From positions 21,757-85,756 of the forward strand of contig PNOH01000020.1 of assembly GCA_013824715.1 (NCBI GenBank): a stretch of 64,000 nucleotides of DNA, read 5' to 3'. Shown here in pieces: positions 47,955 through 56,719 of this stretch. The notes below the pieces were generated by a model. The model was not told the DNA's origin, made no database searches, and was given only the letters and a program-made list of their open reading frames with translations. Made by a program: the position numbers and the translations under genes. Position 1 is the stretch's first letter. Every line of letters starts with the position of its first letter. This stretch comes from Odoribacter sp. GTDB lineage: Bacteria > Bacteroidota > Bacteroidia > Bacteroidales > Prolixibacteraceae.

Positions 47955-48407
47955 TTATACCTTCAACCAATGTTCAATCTGTTCAACTTTAACTTTCTGG
48001 TCGTGCATGTATTTAAAATTTGCCTTATCGTCGAACCATCCAATTACCGAGTCGCGACAGAGTTTGGTGGGTTTTACCGAAATGCAGGTTAAATAATTGC
48101 TCCACGGGTATTCCATCGGGTGTGTACAAAAACCAGGATGCACCGGGTTGTTATGTATGTACAGGATTACCTGCTTCAAATACCTTTCATTGTCAATTAT
48201 TTTTCGTTTAAAGGGTCGTTCAAACTGATTGCCATGACGGCCAGTGCGCTTATTGAAATATTTGGCGTAGGCATTCATCAAATGCGAAAAGTGAAGATGT
48301 TGCGTAGGTTTTTTGACCCTGTCAGGAGTTTCGCACGCTGACAGGTCCGCTGTTCCCCATTTGTGTTCCTCAAACCTGACAGGTTTAATATCTGTAATTA
48401 CGCGCAA
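47955..48407 (-). pseudogene. REP-associated tyrosine transposase (RAYT/Y1_Tnp) C-terminal remnant
   Basis: The frame covers the C-terminal half of a RAYT: FSHLMNAYAKYFNKRTGRHGNQFERPFKRKIIDNE and YIHNNPVHPGFCTHPMEYPWSNY (each quoted in part only) are characteristic. The N-terminal half with the NHFHLL (HUH) metal-binding motif is missing, and upstream the frame reaches a TGA without an ATG (the first start-like codon is TTG 48407). Instead of the N-terminus the frame runs through REP-like hairpins (48318-48386). It lies next to the restriction cassette and can be read as a dead mobile-element gene. Confidence 0.8.
48318..48386. repeat. Pair of REP-like hairpins at the 5' edge of the RAYT remnant
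   Basis: Hairpin 1: CCTGTCAG (48318-48325) / CTGACAGG (48338-48345), perfect 8-bp stem, 12-base loop. Hairpin 2: AAACCTGACAGGTTT (48372-48386), a near-perfect palindrome with one central base. Both share the core CCTG-x-CAGG. RAYTs act on such REP doublets, so their neighbourhood is consistent. Confidence 0.7.
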
Positions 48408-48618
48408 CAGTTGGAAGTTACAGAAAATTGTTAAATAAATTATTGCTCATGGTGAGGTTTTTATTAAACGGCCAAAATCTATGATGAACAATCCGATTTG
48501 GAAAATGAAAGAACCAAAATGCAATTATCTAGCCTTTGTAGAATTACTGAATTAGCGTATCATTTTCATAAATGAAATTCTCATCTTTAACCTCCGAAAT
48601 AAATCAATCAAACTCAAT

Positions 48619-49749
48619 ATGAAAATCTGGTCCAAGTCTATCGCTTCAGCAATCCTGCTATTCGTTGTTTTCTCATCATTCACTGTTTACAGTCAGACTA
48701 TCAAATCAGATACTTCGTGGGGTTTTTCCGGATTTACCAAACCCAAGGAAAACCCGATTCTTGGAGCCGACTCTACAAAAATCTTTTATTGTCCGGTGAA
48801 GAAAGCCGAAATCAAATGGCAGCGAGCCGATGTGTTTAATCCGGCAGCCATTGTGCATGATGGGAAAGTTTATCTGTTAACCCGTTGCGAAGACAATCCA
48901 AAAGCATATTTGGGCGGCCGCACTTCGCGGATAGGTTTAGCTTCCAGCGACGACGGAATTCATTTTGAATATTATCCGGCTCCGGTATTGTATCCGGATA
49001 ATGACGAATTCGCCAAATACGACCACATGGGCGGCTGCGAAGATCCGCGTGTTGTTAAAACCGATGAAGGTTTGTTTGTGATGTTATACACAAGCTGGAA
49101 CTACGACATTCCACGACTGTCGGTAGCCACATCAAAAGATTTGATTCACTGGCAAAAGAAAGGCCCCGCCTTTGCCAAAGCTTATAATGGCAAATTCCTG
49201 AATATGGCCAGCAAATCGGGATCAATTGTTACCCGGATGAAAAATGGAAACCTCACTGTAGCCAAATTCAATGGCAAATACTACATGTATTGGGGTGAAC
49301 ATGGTGTAAATCTGGCCATATCCGATAACCTCACCGATTGGTACCCCAATGTTGATGATAAATGAAATCTAAGAAAAGTAATTGTACCCAGGGCTGGGTA
49401 TTTCGACAGCGCACTAACCGAATGCGGCCCTCCCGCTTTGTTGACCGATAAAGGTATTTTGCTGCTTTACAACGGGAAAAACTCGGATGGCGACAATTCC
49501 GATCCGAATTTACCCAAAGGCACATATTCCGTAGGTCAGGTTTTGATTGATGCAGCTAATCCCGAAAAAGTCCTGGAACGTTCAGATTCATATATCCTAA
49601 AACCGACCTTACCTCACGAACAGACCGGTCAGTACAAATCCGGAACCGTTTTTGGTGAAGGACTTGTATATTTCAAAAAGAAGTGGTTTTTATACTACGG
49701 CACAGCCGACTCATTCATAGGAGTGGCAGTGACTGAAGTAAAACTATAA
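48619..49749 (+). pseudogene. GH130-family glycoside phosphorylase/hydrolase with in-frame stop
   Basis: A signal-peptide-bearing (MKIWSKSIASAILLFVVFSS) five-bladed beta-propeller protein of the GH130 (mannosyl-glycan phosphorylase/mannosidase) type. Motifs: FNPAAIVHDGKVYLLTRCED, MGGCEDPRVV, and after the stop YFDSALTECGPPALLTDKGILLLYNG (each quoted in part). A single TGA at 49363-49365 divides the frame after NVDDK, and the next codons (NLRKVIVPRAGYFDS) continue in the same frame to 49749. A GGA-to-TGA change (Gly) would explain it. Without read-through the product lacks the last third. A sequencing error is possible. Confidence 0.82.
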
Positions 49750-49751
49750 AA

Positions 49752-50852
49752 TCAGGCATTAAAAATCAGTAACGGGGTTCGTGAATGAAGCACCAATTCA
49801 CGGGCTATGCTGGGATTAAACAACCGGGTTAGCAGGTTCCTCCGGTGTGTTGTCAACGCCAAAACATCGATATGGTTCTCCTGAATATACTGGTCAATGG
49901 CCTCCGGTAGGTTTTTGTTATGGATCAGGCGGCAATCGAATCCGGCATACGGATATTTTTCACAAAGCGCTTCACGCATCCCTTCAAGCATGGCTTCGTC
50001 CAGCCAACCGTCATTACTCTGGTTGACATGCAGGCAAATAACTTTGGTATCGAACGGTTTAACCAGTTTCAGCAACTTGTCGATGGCCACAAAATCATGG
50101 GCTTCGAAGTTGGTGGCATACACCACGGTTTTGAAATTCTTAAGCCAATCGTCAGGGGCTTTTTCGGGAATAGCCAGTACCGGCACCTTGATATTAAAAA
50201 TAACGCTTGCAGTAGTTGTTCCGATGAATTCCCCAATTTGAGCATCCCCACCCCTGACTCCCATCACGATCAATCTGGGCGGATGAACCTGAATATACGA
50301 AAGGATATCATCTTCAGCCTCACCAACCTTAATAATGTATTCCGGTTTGGCTTGTTTCCACCTTTGATTATCAATCCGTAAAGTAAGCTCGTTCAAAAAC
50401 TCTTCAAATTTTTTGCTGGTTGCTTTTTCAGTCATTTCATAATTCAGGAAAAGGGCCGAATCATACACAATCACATCGGAATAAGGAATAGTCAAATACT
50501 CCGGCCGCTGGCTCGAATGGTACAGCACCATTTTTGATCCTAATTTTTCGGCAATATCAAAACCTACTATGGCAGCTTTCAGCGAATAGGTTGAAAAATC
50601 AACCGGGACCAGTACATAGTTTTCGTTTTTGGTTTGGTCACTAAACACTTTCCCCAGCATTTTTTCCAGAATTGGGAAAGCCTTGAATGCATCTTCTTCG
50701 CGAATTCGGATCTGAACTCCGGTATCCATCGCATCCTGAAGAAAATCAACACTTTCGAGCAAACAATCAATTCCTTCTGATTCAAGCAACGACCGCAAAA
50801 TTTCAGCTTTGGAATAAGGTAATGAAGCTAGTGCAATCAGTTTTTCGTCCAT
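49752..50852 (-). CDS. Tandem universal stress protein with N-terminal DUF2007-like domain
   Basis: A 366-residue protein: a DUF2007-like signal-transduction domain (about 1-68; LIALASLPYSKAEILRSLLESEGI, in part), then two UspA domains (about 79-212 and 224-366). The first USP has the ATP-binding-type GxxGG(x)9G(S/T) loop in the form MGVRGGDAQIGEFIGTTTASV; the second has LTTHRRNLLTRLFNPSIAREL. Tandem Usp proteins respond to starvation or redox stress. The start lies opposite CotH, which is divergent with 174 bases between. It converges with the GH130 gene, their ends being two bases apart. Confidence 0.85.
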   Translation of the reverse strand: MDEKLIALASLPYSKAEILRSLLESEGIDCLLESVDFLQDAMDTGVQIRIREEDAFKAFPILEKMLGKVFSDQTKNENYVLVPVDFSTYSLKAAIVGFDIAEKLGSKMVLYHSSQRPEYLTIPYSDVIVYDSALFLNYEMTEKATSKKFEEFLNELTLRIDNQRWKQAKPEYIIKVGEAEDDILSYIQVHPPRLIVMGVRGGDAQIGEFIGTTTASVIFNIKVPVLAIPEKAPDDWLKNFKTVVYATNFEAHDFVAIDKLLKLVKPFDTKVICLHVNQSNDGWLDEAMLEGMREALCEKYPYAGFDCRLIHNKNLPEAIDQYIQENHIDVLALTTHRRNLLTRLFNPSIARELVLHSRTPLLIFNA

Positions 50853-51026
50853 GACATCCGGATTTAAGATTATCGTTTTAGTACTGATTCGAAAAACAGT
50901 GAATAAGGGTTACTAAAAACAATAGATATTTTTCTAAAATAATTCTATTTTTTGATTTATAACCCAGAAATTACCGAATACATTTTTTACTAACTTCCGC
51001 AACTTATTCAATGGCTATAAAAACCC

Positions 51027-53450
51027 ATGAACCTGAAAGGACTTATTCTGATTCTGCTTTTGTGCTGCTTTGTTCCGGCCCAATTGTTTGCTATCGAAAA
51101 ACTGGTCATTTCCGAATTTCCGGCTGTAAACAGATACAACCTTCAGGATGAAGATATTTCGTATGGAATGTATGACGGGCAGGCAGGTTTTTTTGATCAG
51201 CCATCGCCTGATGCAACTAATATACGGGAAAGTAAGGTACAGTTGCCTGTTTTCAGCAAATCGCGCGGATATTATACCGAAGCTTTTTCCGTGTCACTCC
51301 AAACTTCTGACCCGGATGCCAAAATTTATTACACGACCAATGGTATCCGTCCTTCTGCACAAAAGGGGATATTATATCAGAACCCAATTTGGATACAAAC
51401 TACCACTCCGCTTAGCGCTGTTGTCGTCAAAAACGGCATGGAAACCAGCAGGATAGTGAGCAATACCTATTTTTTTACCGACAGTATCCTGAAACAAACA
51501 AATCGTCCCAAAGGCTACCCGGCTGAATGGGGAGCTTTTGAAACGATACCCGGAATAGCCCCAGCCGATTACGAGATGGATCCGGAAATTTGTGAAAATC
51601 CAACTTACAAACCAAAGTTTGCGGCTGCCTTCCAGGATTTGCCAAGCCTTTCGGTTGTCACCGATCCCGACAATATTTTTTCTCATAGCACCGATCCTGT
51701 AACCGGAGGGATTTACATTTATACCTGCTCTTCCGGAAAAGGAATCGGCGAAGGCTGGGAACGTCCGGCTTCGGTCGAATATTTCGATCCGAAGAATCAG
51801 GACTGGTTTCAGCTAAACTGCGCACTTCAGATTCATGGCGGCGCAAGCCGTGTTCCGGAAAAAACCCCCAAACATTCATTTCGTCTTGAATTCAAAAAAG
51901 AATACGGACCGTCCAAACTCGATTTCCCGCTCTTTAGCGAGCCGGATGCAACAACCCGGTTTAACTCCCTGGTTCTTCGGGCCAACTTCGGATATACCTG
52001 GTTACATTGGAGCGCGACCGAGCGAAAAGCGTCTAAATACGTTCAGGATAGTTGGGGAAAAGATACGCAATTGGCAATGGGGCATCCTTCTGCCCACAAC
52101 AAATTCGTTCATTTATTCCTGAACGGAATTTACTGGGGCATGTACAACTTATGCGAGCGGCTCGACGAAGATTTTATGGGCACATACCTGAAAGGAAAAG
52201 CAGCCGATTTTGATGTGATTAAAGATTATACCGAAGTTTCGAATGGCGATATCGGGATTTGGAACAACATGATGGCCATGGCCAACAGCGGATTAACAAC
52301 CGTGGCTGCCTATCAGAAAATTCAGGGGAACAACCCTGATGGAACGAGGAATCCGGCAATCGAACCGTTGGTTGATGTGGTAAGCCTGATTGATTACATG
52401 TTGATGAATTTCTACGCCGGAAACAACGATTGGGACCACCACAACTGGGTTGCTGCCCGTAACAAGGTTGTACCCGACAAAGGATTTAAGTTTTTCAGTT
52501 GGGATGCCGAACATTTATTCACCACTGCTACGCTCGATGTTACCAGGGAAGACAATGCCAATTGCCCGAGCCGTTTATTTACCAAACTCAAAGACAATGC
52601 TGAATTCAGAATACTTCTGGCCGACCGGATCCAAAAATGGTTTTTTGACGACGGGCTGCTCACGCCACAATCCTCGGCAAACCGTTACCTGAAAAGAGCT
52701 GTTGAAATTGAAAAAGCCATCCTTTGTGAGTCTGCCCGATGGGGCGATTACCGCCGCGATGTGCATCCGCGCGATAACGACAACGATTTATACACTCCGG
52801 AAAAATACTGGGTAAAAACACTCGACTGGCTGATTAAAACTTATTTTCCACCACGGACCGATCTGGTCATCAATCAACTCCGTTTGTCCGGTTTATATCC
52901 CTGGATCAATGCTCCTGAGTTCACTCACAAAGGAGGAACAGTAATAAATGAAATTGATCTGGGAATGTATTCAGCACTGGGGACTGTTTTTTATACCGTA
53001 AATGGAATTGATCCACGTGAGGTTGGCGGAGGTGTAGCTTCAACAGGTGTTTATGCCTACAATTCGCCTGTAAAAATAAATGGGAACGGGACTGTGAAAG
53101 CCCGCGTAAAGGATGGTACGCGCTGGTCGGCCCTTACTGAGGCAACATTCAGTTTCCCTGATTCCACACTACTTTTAACAACAGGTTTTGGCTCCAAAGC
53201 CGGAACAGGCAATTTTCCAAACCCATTTATCAACGAAACCAATATTTATTTTAACCTTGAAAAAGAATCACAGGTATCTATCTTAATTTATACCTTGCAT
53301 GGAAAATTGATCGAAACTCTTTTTAACGGAAAACTTAACCGTGGAACACAATACCAAAAATGGACTCCAAGAAATCTGGAAAAGGGTATTTACCTGTACC
53401 AAATTCAATCGGATGGAAAAACCGAATCGGGGAAGATGGTGTATAAATAA
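51027..53450 (+). CDS. CotH-kinase-family protein with T9SS sorting domain
   Basis: An 807-residue secreted protein: Sec signal (residues 1-22), a chitobiase/FN3-like C-terminal-type domain (about 70-150; DAKIYYTTNGIRPS), a CotH protein-kinase-like domain (about 250-600; QIHGGASRVPEKTPKHSF, LFLNGIYWGMYNLCERLDEDF, AGNNDWDHHNWVAARN, FFSWDAEHLF, in parts), a second beta domain with VNGIDPRE, and a type IX secretion C-terminal sorting domain (about 725-807; NFPNPFINETNIYFNLEKES... ending KTESGKMVYK). CotH phosphorylates spore-coat proteins in Bacillus; here the substrate is unknown. Export by T9SS to the cell surface is inferred. Confidence 0.87.
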   Translation: MNLKGLILILLLCCFVPAQLFAIEKLVISEFPAVNRYNLQDEDISYGMYDGQAGFFDQPSPDATNIRESKVQLPVFSKSRGYYTEAFSVSLQTSDPDAKIYYTTNGIRPSAQKGILYQNPIWIQTTTPLSAVVVKNGMETSRIVSNTYFFTDSILKQTNRPKGYPAEWGAFETIPGIAPADYEMDPEICENPTYKPKFAAAFQDLPSLSVVTDPDNIFSHSTDPVTGGIYIYTCSSGKGIGEGWERPASVEYFDPKNQDWFQLNCALQIHGGASRVPEKTPKHSFRLEFKKEYGPSKLDFPLFSEPDATTRFNSLVLRANFGYTWLHWSATERKASKYVQDSWGKDTQLAMGHPSAHNKFVHLFLNGIYWGMYNLCERLDEDFMGTYLKGKAADFDVIKDYTEVSNGDIGIWNNMMAMANSGLTTVAAYQKIQGNNPDGTRNPAIEPLVDVVSLIDYMLMNFYAGNNDWDHHNWVAARNKVVPDKGFKFFSWDAEHLFTTATLDVTREDNANCPSRLFTKLKDNAEFRILLADRIQKWFFDDGLLTPQSSANRYLKRAVEIEKAILCESARWGDYRRDVHPRDNDNDLYTPEKYWVKTLDWLIKTYFPPRTDLVINQLRLSGLYPWINAPEFTHKGGTVINEIDLGMYSALGTVFYTVNGIDPREVGGGVASTGVYAYNSPVKINGNGTVKARVKDGTRWSALTEATFSFPDSTLLLTTGFGSKAGTGNFPNPFINETNIYFNLEKESQVSILIYTLHGKLIETLFNGKLNRGTQYQKWTPRNLEKGIYLYQIQSDGKTESGKMVYK

Positions 53451-53589
53451 ATAAGCAATTACGAACGAAACATGGAAGTTTATATAGCCAATAAATTGAT
53501 ACTACTTTTACCTGAACATCTTGAGCTTTTCAGCGTTCGGTTGTACGAAACCAGCCATTCGTTTGCAGAGTCGTACGCAGCAGACAATT

Positions 53590-53670
53590 GATTGAAGATT
53601 AACGATTATGGATTAACGATTGCCGTAGTAATAAAAATCGTAAATCACAAATCGTTGATCGTTAATCGTT
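53590..53670. repeat. Two-armed heptad array upstream of polA
   Basis: Left arm: five words GATTGAA, GATTAAC, GATTATG, GATTAAC, GATTGCC (53590-53624), all GATTNNN. An 11-base spacer follows. Right arm: AATCGTA, AATCACA, AATCGTT, GATCGTT, AATCGTT (53636-53670), all (A/G)ATCNNN. Arms are largely reverse complementary, so the RNA can fold into a long hairpin. It ends 21 bases before the polA start codon. Confidence 0.85.
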
Positions 53671-53691
53671 AATTATAAAAATATACCAACC

Positions 53692-56487
53692 ATGGCCGAA
53701 AATAACAATACCGATAAACGACTTTTCCTGTTAGACGCTTATGCGCTTATTTACCGGTCGTATTTCGCGTTTATTAAAAATCCGCGTTTCAATTCAAAGG
53801 GACTGAATACTTCCGCCATGCTTGGTTTTGTGAATATACTGGAGCAATTACTGAGAGAACAGAAACCCACGCATATTGCTGTTGTATTTGATATGAATGT
53901 ACCCACTTTCAGGCACGAAATGTTTCAAGCCTACAAGGCGAACCGTGAAGAAATGCCGGAAGATCTGCGAAAATCAATTCCATATATCCGGAAAATTATT
54001 GAAGCCTACCACATTCCAGTGCTTGAAAAACCCGGTTTTGAGGCAGATGACGTGATCGGCACGCTGGCCAAAAAAGCCGAAACGATGGGCTATACCACTT
54101 ACATGATGACTCCTGACAAGGATTACGCACAGTTGGTTTCCGAAAATATATTCATGTACAAACCTTCGCGTGGCGGCGAAGCTCCTGAAATATGGGGCAT
54201 TCCCGAAGTCAGGCAGAATTTTGAAGTTGACGAGCCCTGGCAGGTAATTGATGTGCTTGGCCTGATGGGCGATACGGCTGATAATATTCCGGGGTGCCCT
54301 GGAGTTGGTCCGAAAACGGCCATGAAGCTGATTTCGGAATACAAATCTGTTGACGAACTTTACCAAAACATCGATTCCCAGAAAGGAAAATTAAAAGAAA
54401 ACCTGATAGAATTTGAGAAGCAAGTCAGGATGTCGCGCAAACTGGCCGAAATTATTCTGGATGTTCCGGTTGAATTTGACGAGAACAAACTGATTATGGA
54501 AGATGCCAATATTCAGAAATTAAACGAGATATTTACCGAACTGGAATTCCGTCAGTTGATCCGAAAACAGGAAGAAAAACCGAAACCGGCCACTGACGCC
54601 CAATTTGAACAGGGAACTTTGTTCGGATTTTCGAATGCGGCTTCTGAAGAGAAATCGGAGGAAAGCAAAAATCTTGATTCGATCAACACCATACCACACC
54701 AGTATTACCTTATTGAAACTGCTGAGCAGAGGGCAAGTTTACGCGCTGAACTTTCGGTACAGAAGGAATTTTGTTTCGACACCGAAACTACCGGCCTTGA
54801 TACGATGACTGCCGAACTGGTTTGTATGTCGTTTGCTTTCCGCAGCCATGAGGCTTATTGTGTTACTTTGCCGCCCAACCGCCAGCAGGCAACTGAGATT
54901 GTTCAGGAATTCCGGTTGGTTTTTGGCGACGAAAAAATCCTGAAAATCGGTCAGAACATCAAATATGACCTTTCAATCCTGAAAAATTACGGACTCGAAA
55001 TCCGCGGACCACTGTTCGACACTATGATAGCTCATTACCTGATTCAGCCTGAAATGCGGCATAATCTGGATTATTTGTGCGGGCAATACCTGAATTTCCA
55101 GAAAATTTCGACCGACACACTGATCGGGGGCAAAGGCCTGTTCCAGAAAACGATGCGCGATGCCAATCCGGAGCAATTGCGAGACTATTCGTGCGAAGAT
55201 GCCGACCTGACCTTGCAGTTGAAATACGCTGTAGAAAAAGACCTGAACGACAGCGGCACCCGTCAATTGTTCGACGAAATTGAAATGCCTCTGATTTATG
55301 TGCTGGCCGACATGGAAATTGCGGGAGTAAATTTAAACACTTCGGAATTAAAGATTTATGCCGGAGTTTTAAGTAAACAAATTGTCGCTATTGAGGCAGA
55401 AATCATCCAAATGGCAGGCGTCAACTTTAATGTTTCATCGCCCAAACAATTGGGAGTCATCCTGTTCGAAAAGCTGAAAATTGATCCGAATGCTAAAATG
55501 ACCAAAACCAAACAGTATTCAACTGCTGAAGAAACGCTTGAAAAATTGGCAGATAAGCACCCGATTATTGCTAAAATTCTCGACTACCGGGGGCTGAAAA
55601 AATTGCTTTCAACCTATGTCGAAGCATTGCCATTGCTCATCAATCCAAAGACGAAGAAGCTCCATACTTCATACAACCAGGCGATTGCAGCCACCGGGCG
55701 GTTGAGTTCGACCAATCCGAACCTGCAAAATATACCGATTCGCGACGAAAACGGACGCGAACTTCGAAAGGCTTTCATTCCATCGGACCATGAGCATACG
55801 TTTTTATCAGCCGACTACTCGCAAATTGAATTGCGCATTATGGCTGCTTTGAGCAAAGACCAACAGATGATGGAGGCCTTCCGTAACAATCAGGATATTC
55901 ATGCCATCACAGCCTCAAAAATTTACAAAATTCCGCTCGAAGAAGTTACTTCCGACATGCGGCAGAAAGCTAAAACAGCCAACTTCGGGATAATTTACGG
56001 GATTTCGGCTTTTGGTCTGTCTGCCCGGCTGAATATTCCACGAACCGAAGCCAAAGAACTTATTGATGGTTATTTTGAGAACTTTCCGGATATCAAAAAA
56101 TTCATGGATTCGAGCATCGAAAATGCACGAAAAAAGGGATTTGTAGAAACCATCAAAGGACGGAAACGCTACCTGAACGACATCAATTCGGCCAATGCAG
56201 TGGTACGCGGGGTGGCCGAACGGAATGCCATTAACGCTCCCATTCAGGGTTCTGCAGCCGATGTGATCAAAATTGCGATGGTCAACATCTGGAGAGCAAT
56301 GAACGAACAGAAACTGCGCTCAAAAATGATCCTTCAGGTGCATGATGAATTGAATTTTGATGTTTGGAAACCCGAACTGGAACAAGTGAAAAGTATTGTA
56401 AAACATGAAATGGAAAACGCGGTAAACATTGGCGTGCCCCTGACTGTTGAAATGAATGCAGGCGATAACTGGCTGGATGCACATTAA
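53692..56487 (+). CDS. polA: DNA polymerase I
   Basis: A 931-residue DNA polymerase I used in Okazaki-fragment processing and repair. Domains: 5'-3' exonuclease (1-300), 3'-5' proofreading exonuclease (about 335-520) and family A polymerase (about 540-931). The proofreading site is intact (D363 and E365 in DTETTGLD; NIKYD; YSCEDADLT), unlike many homologues that lost it. Polymerase residues D708 (DYSQIELR) and D885 (QVHDELNFD) are seen, along with RQKAKTANFGIIYG. A heptad-repeat hairpin forms the 5' leader. Confidence 0.97.
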   Translation: MAENNNTDKRLFLLDAYALIYRSYFAFIKNPRFNSKGLNTSAMLGFVNILEQLLREQKPTHIAVVFDMNVPTFRHEMFQAYKANREEMPEDLRKSIPYIRKIIEAYHIPVLEKPGFEADDVIGTLAKKAETMGYTTYMMTPDKDYAQLVSENIFMYKPSRGGEAPEIWGIPEVRQNFEVDEPWQVIDVLGLMGDTADNIPGCPGVGPKTAMKLISEYKSVDELYQNIDSQKGKLKENLIEFEKQVRMSRKLAEIILDVPVEFDENKLIMEDANIQKLNEIFTELEFRQLIRKQEEKPKPATDAQFEQGTLFGFSNAASEEKSEESKNLDSINTIPHQYYLIETAEQRASLRAELSVQKEFCFDTETTGLDTMTAELVCMSFAFRSHEAYCVTLPPNRQQATEIVQEFRLVFGDEKILKIGQNIKYDLSILKNYGLEIRGPLFDTMIAHYLIQPEMRHNLDYLCGQYLNFQKISTDTLIGGKGLFQKTMRDANPEQLRDYSCEDADLTLQLKYAVEKDLNDSGTRQLFDEIEMPLIYVLADMEIAGVNLNTSELKIYAGVLSKQIVAIEAEIIQMAGVNFNVSSPKQLGVILFEKLKIDPNAKMTKTKQYSTAEETLEKLADKHPIIAKILDYRGLKKLLSTYVEALPLLINPKTKKLHTSYNQAIAATGRLSSTNPNLQNIPIRDENGRELRKAFIPSDHEHTFLSADYSQIELRIMAALSKDQQMMEAFRNNQDIHAITASKIYKIPLEEVTSDMRQKAKTANFGIIYGISAFGLSARLNIPRTEAKELIDGYFENFPDIKKFMDSSIENARKKGFVETIKGRKRYLNDINSANAVVRGVAERNAINAPIQGSAADVIKIAMVNIWRAMNEQKLRSKMILQVHDELNFDVWKPELEQVKSIVKHEMENAVNIGVPLTVEMNAGDNWLDAH

Positions 56488-56494
56488 CTTCAAA

Positions 56495-56647
56495 ATGAAA
56501 GAAACACTTTTTACCGAGGATGATTACAGGGAAGCGTTGAAAAGGTTTTTGGAAATCTGTGATGCACCTGAGGATACTCCTGAAGCAGAAGACCTTGAAA
56601 AGTTAATGTATTTGCTTGAAGTTTACGAACAGGAAAATTGTTCCTGA
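56495..56647 (+). CDS. 50-residue protein resembling the N-terminus of HigA-type antitoxins
   Basis: MKETLFTEDDYREALKRFLE is followed by an ICDAPEDTPEAEDLEKL and YEQENCS region. The 'DYREAL...D-A-x-x-x-T-P-E-x-x-x-L-E-x-L...L-L-E-x-Y-E' pattern matches the helical N-terminal part of HigA/XRE antitoxins, but the helix-turn-helix is missing because a stop follows at residue 51. It starts 7 bases after polA and could be co-transcribed. It may be a decayed antitoxin or a stand-alone small protein. The frame is also open from 56456 inside polA, with ATG 56495 preferred. Confidence 0.55.
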   Translation: MKETLFTEDDYREALKRFLEICDAPEDTPEAEDLEKLMYLLEVYEQENCS

Positions 56648-56653
56648 AAAAGT

Positions 56654-56719
56654 GATCAGTGGTCAGTCGCAGTTTTCAGTTTTAAATCAATCCTTCAGTT
56701 TGTCAATCCTTCAGTTTGT
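56654..56719. repeat. Heptad words and a 17-nt direct repeat at the dus 3' end
   Basis: GATCAGT, GGTCAGT, CGCAGTT and TTCAGTT follow each other in 7-nt register (56654-56681). Then TCAATCCTTCAGTTTG occurs twice (56687-56702 and 56704-56719), 17 bases apart. The second part is within the last codons of dus (minus strand, stop at 56695). Confidence 0.6.

Noticed and set aside
47877..47960. Small gene in the spacer between the XRE promoter and the RAYT remnant
   Set aside because: A short open frame exists but has no start context or similarity; the region contains a CTGCTG/CAGCAG hairpin that may end the RAYT transcript.
49363..49365. TGA as selenocysteine codon in the GH130 gene
   Set aside because: No SECIS-like stem was seen after it and no GH130 selenoprotein is known to me; the SelA-like gene in the window is an exported metabolic PLP enzyme, not a selenocysteine synthase.
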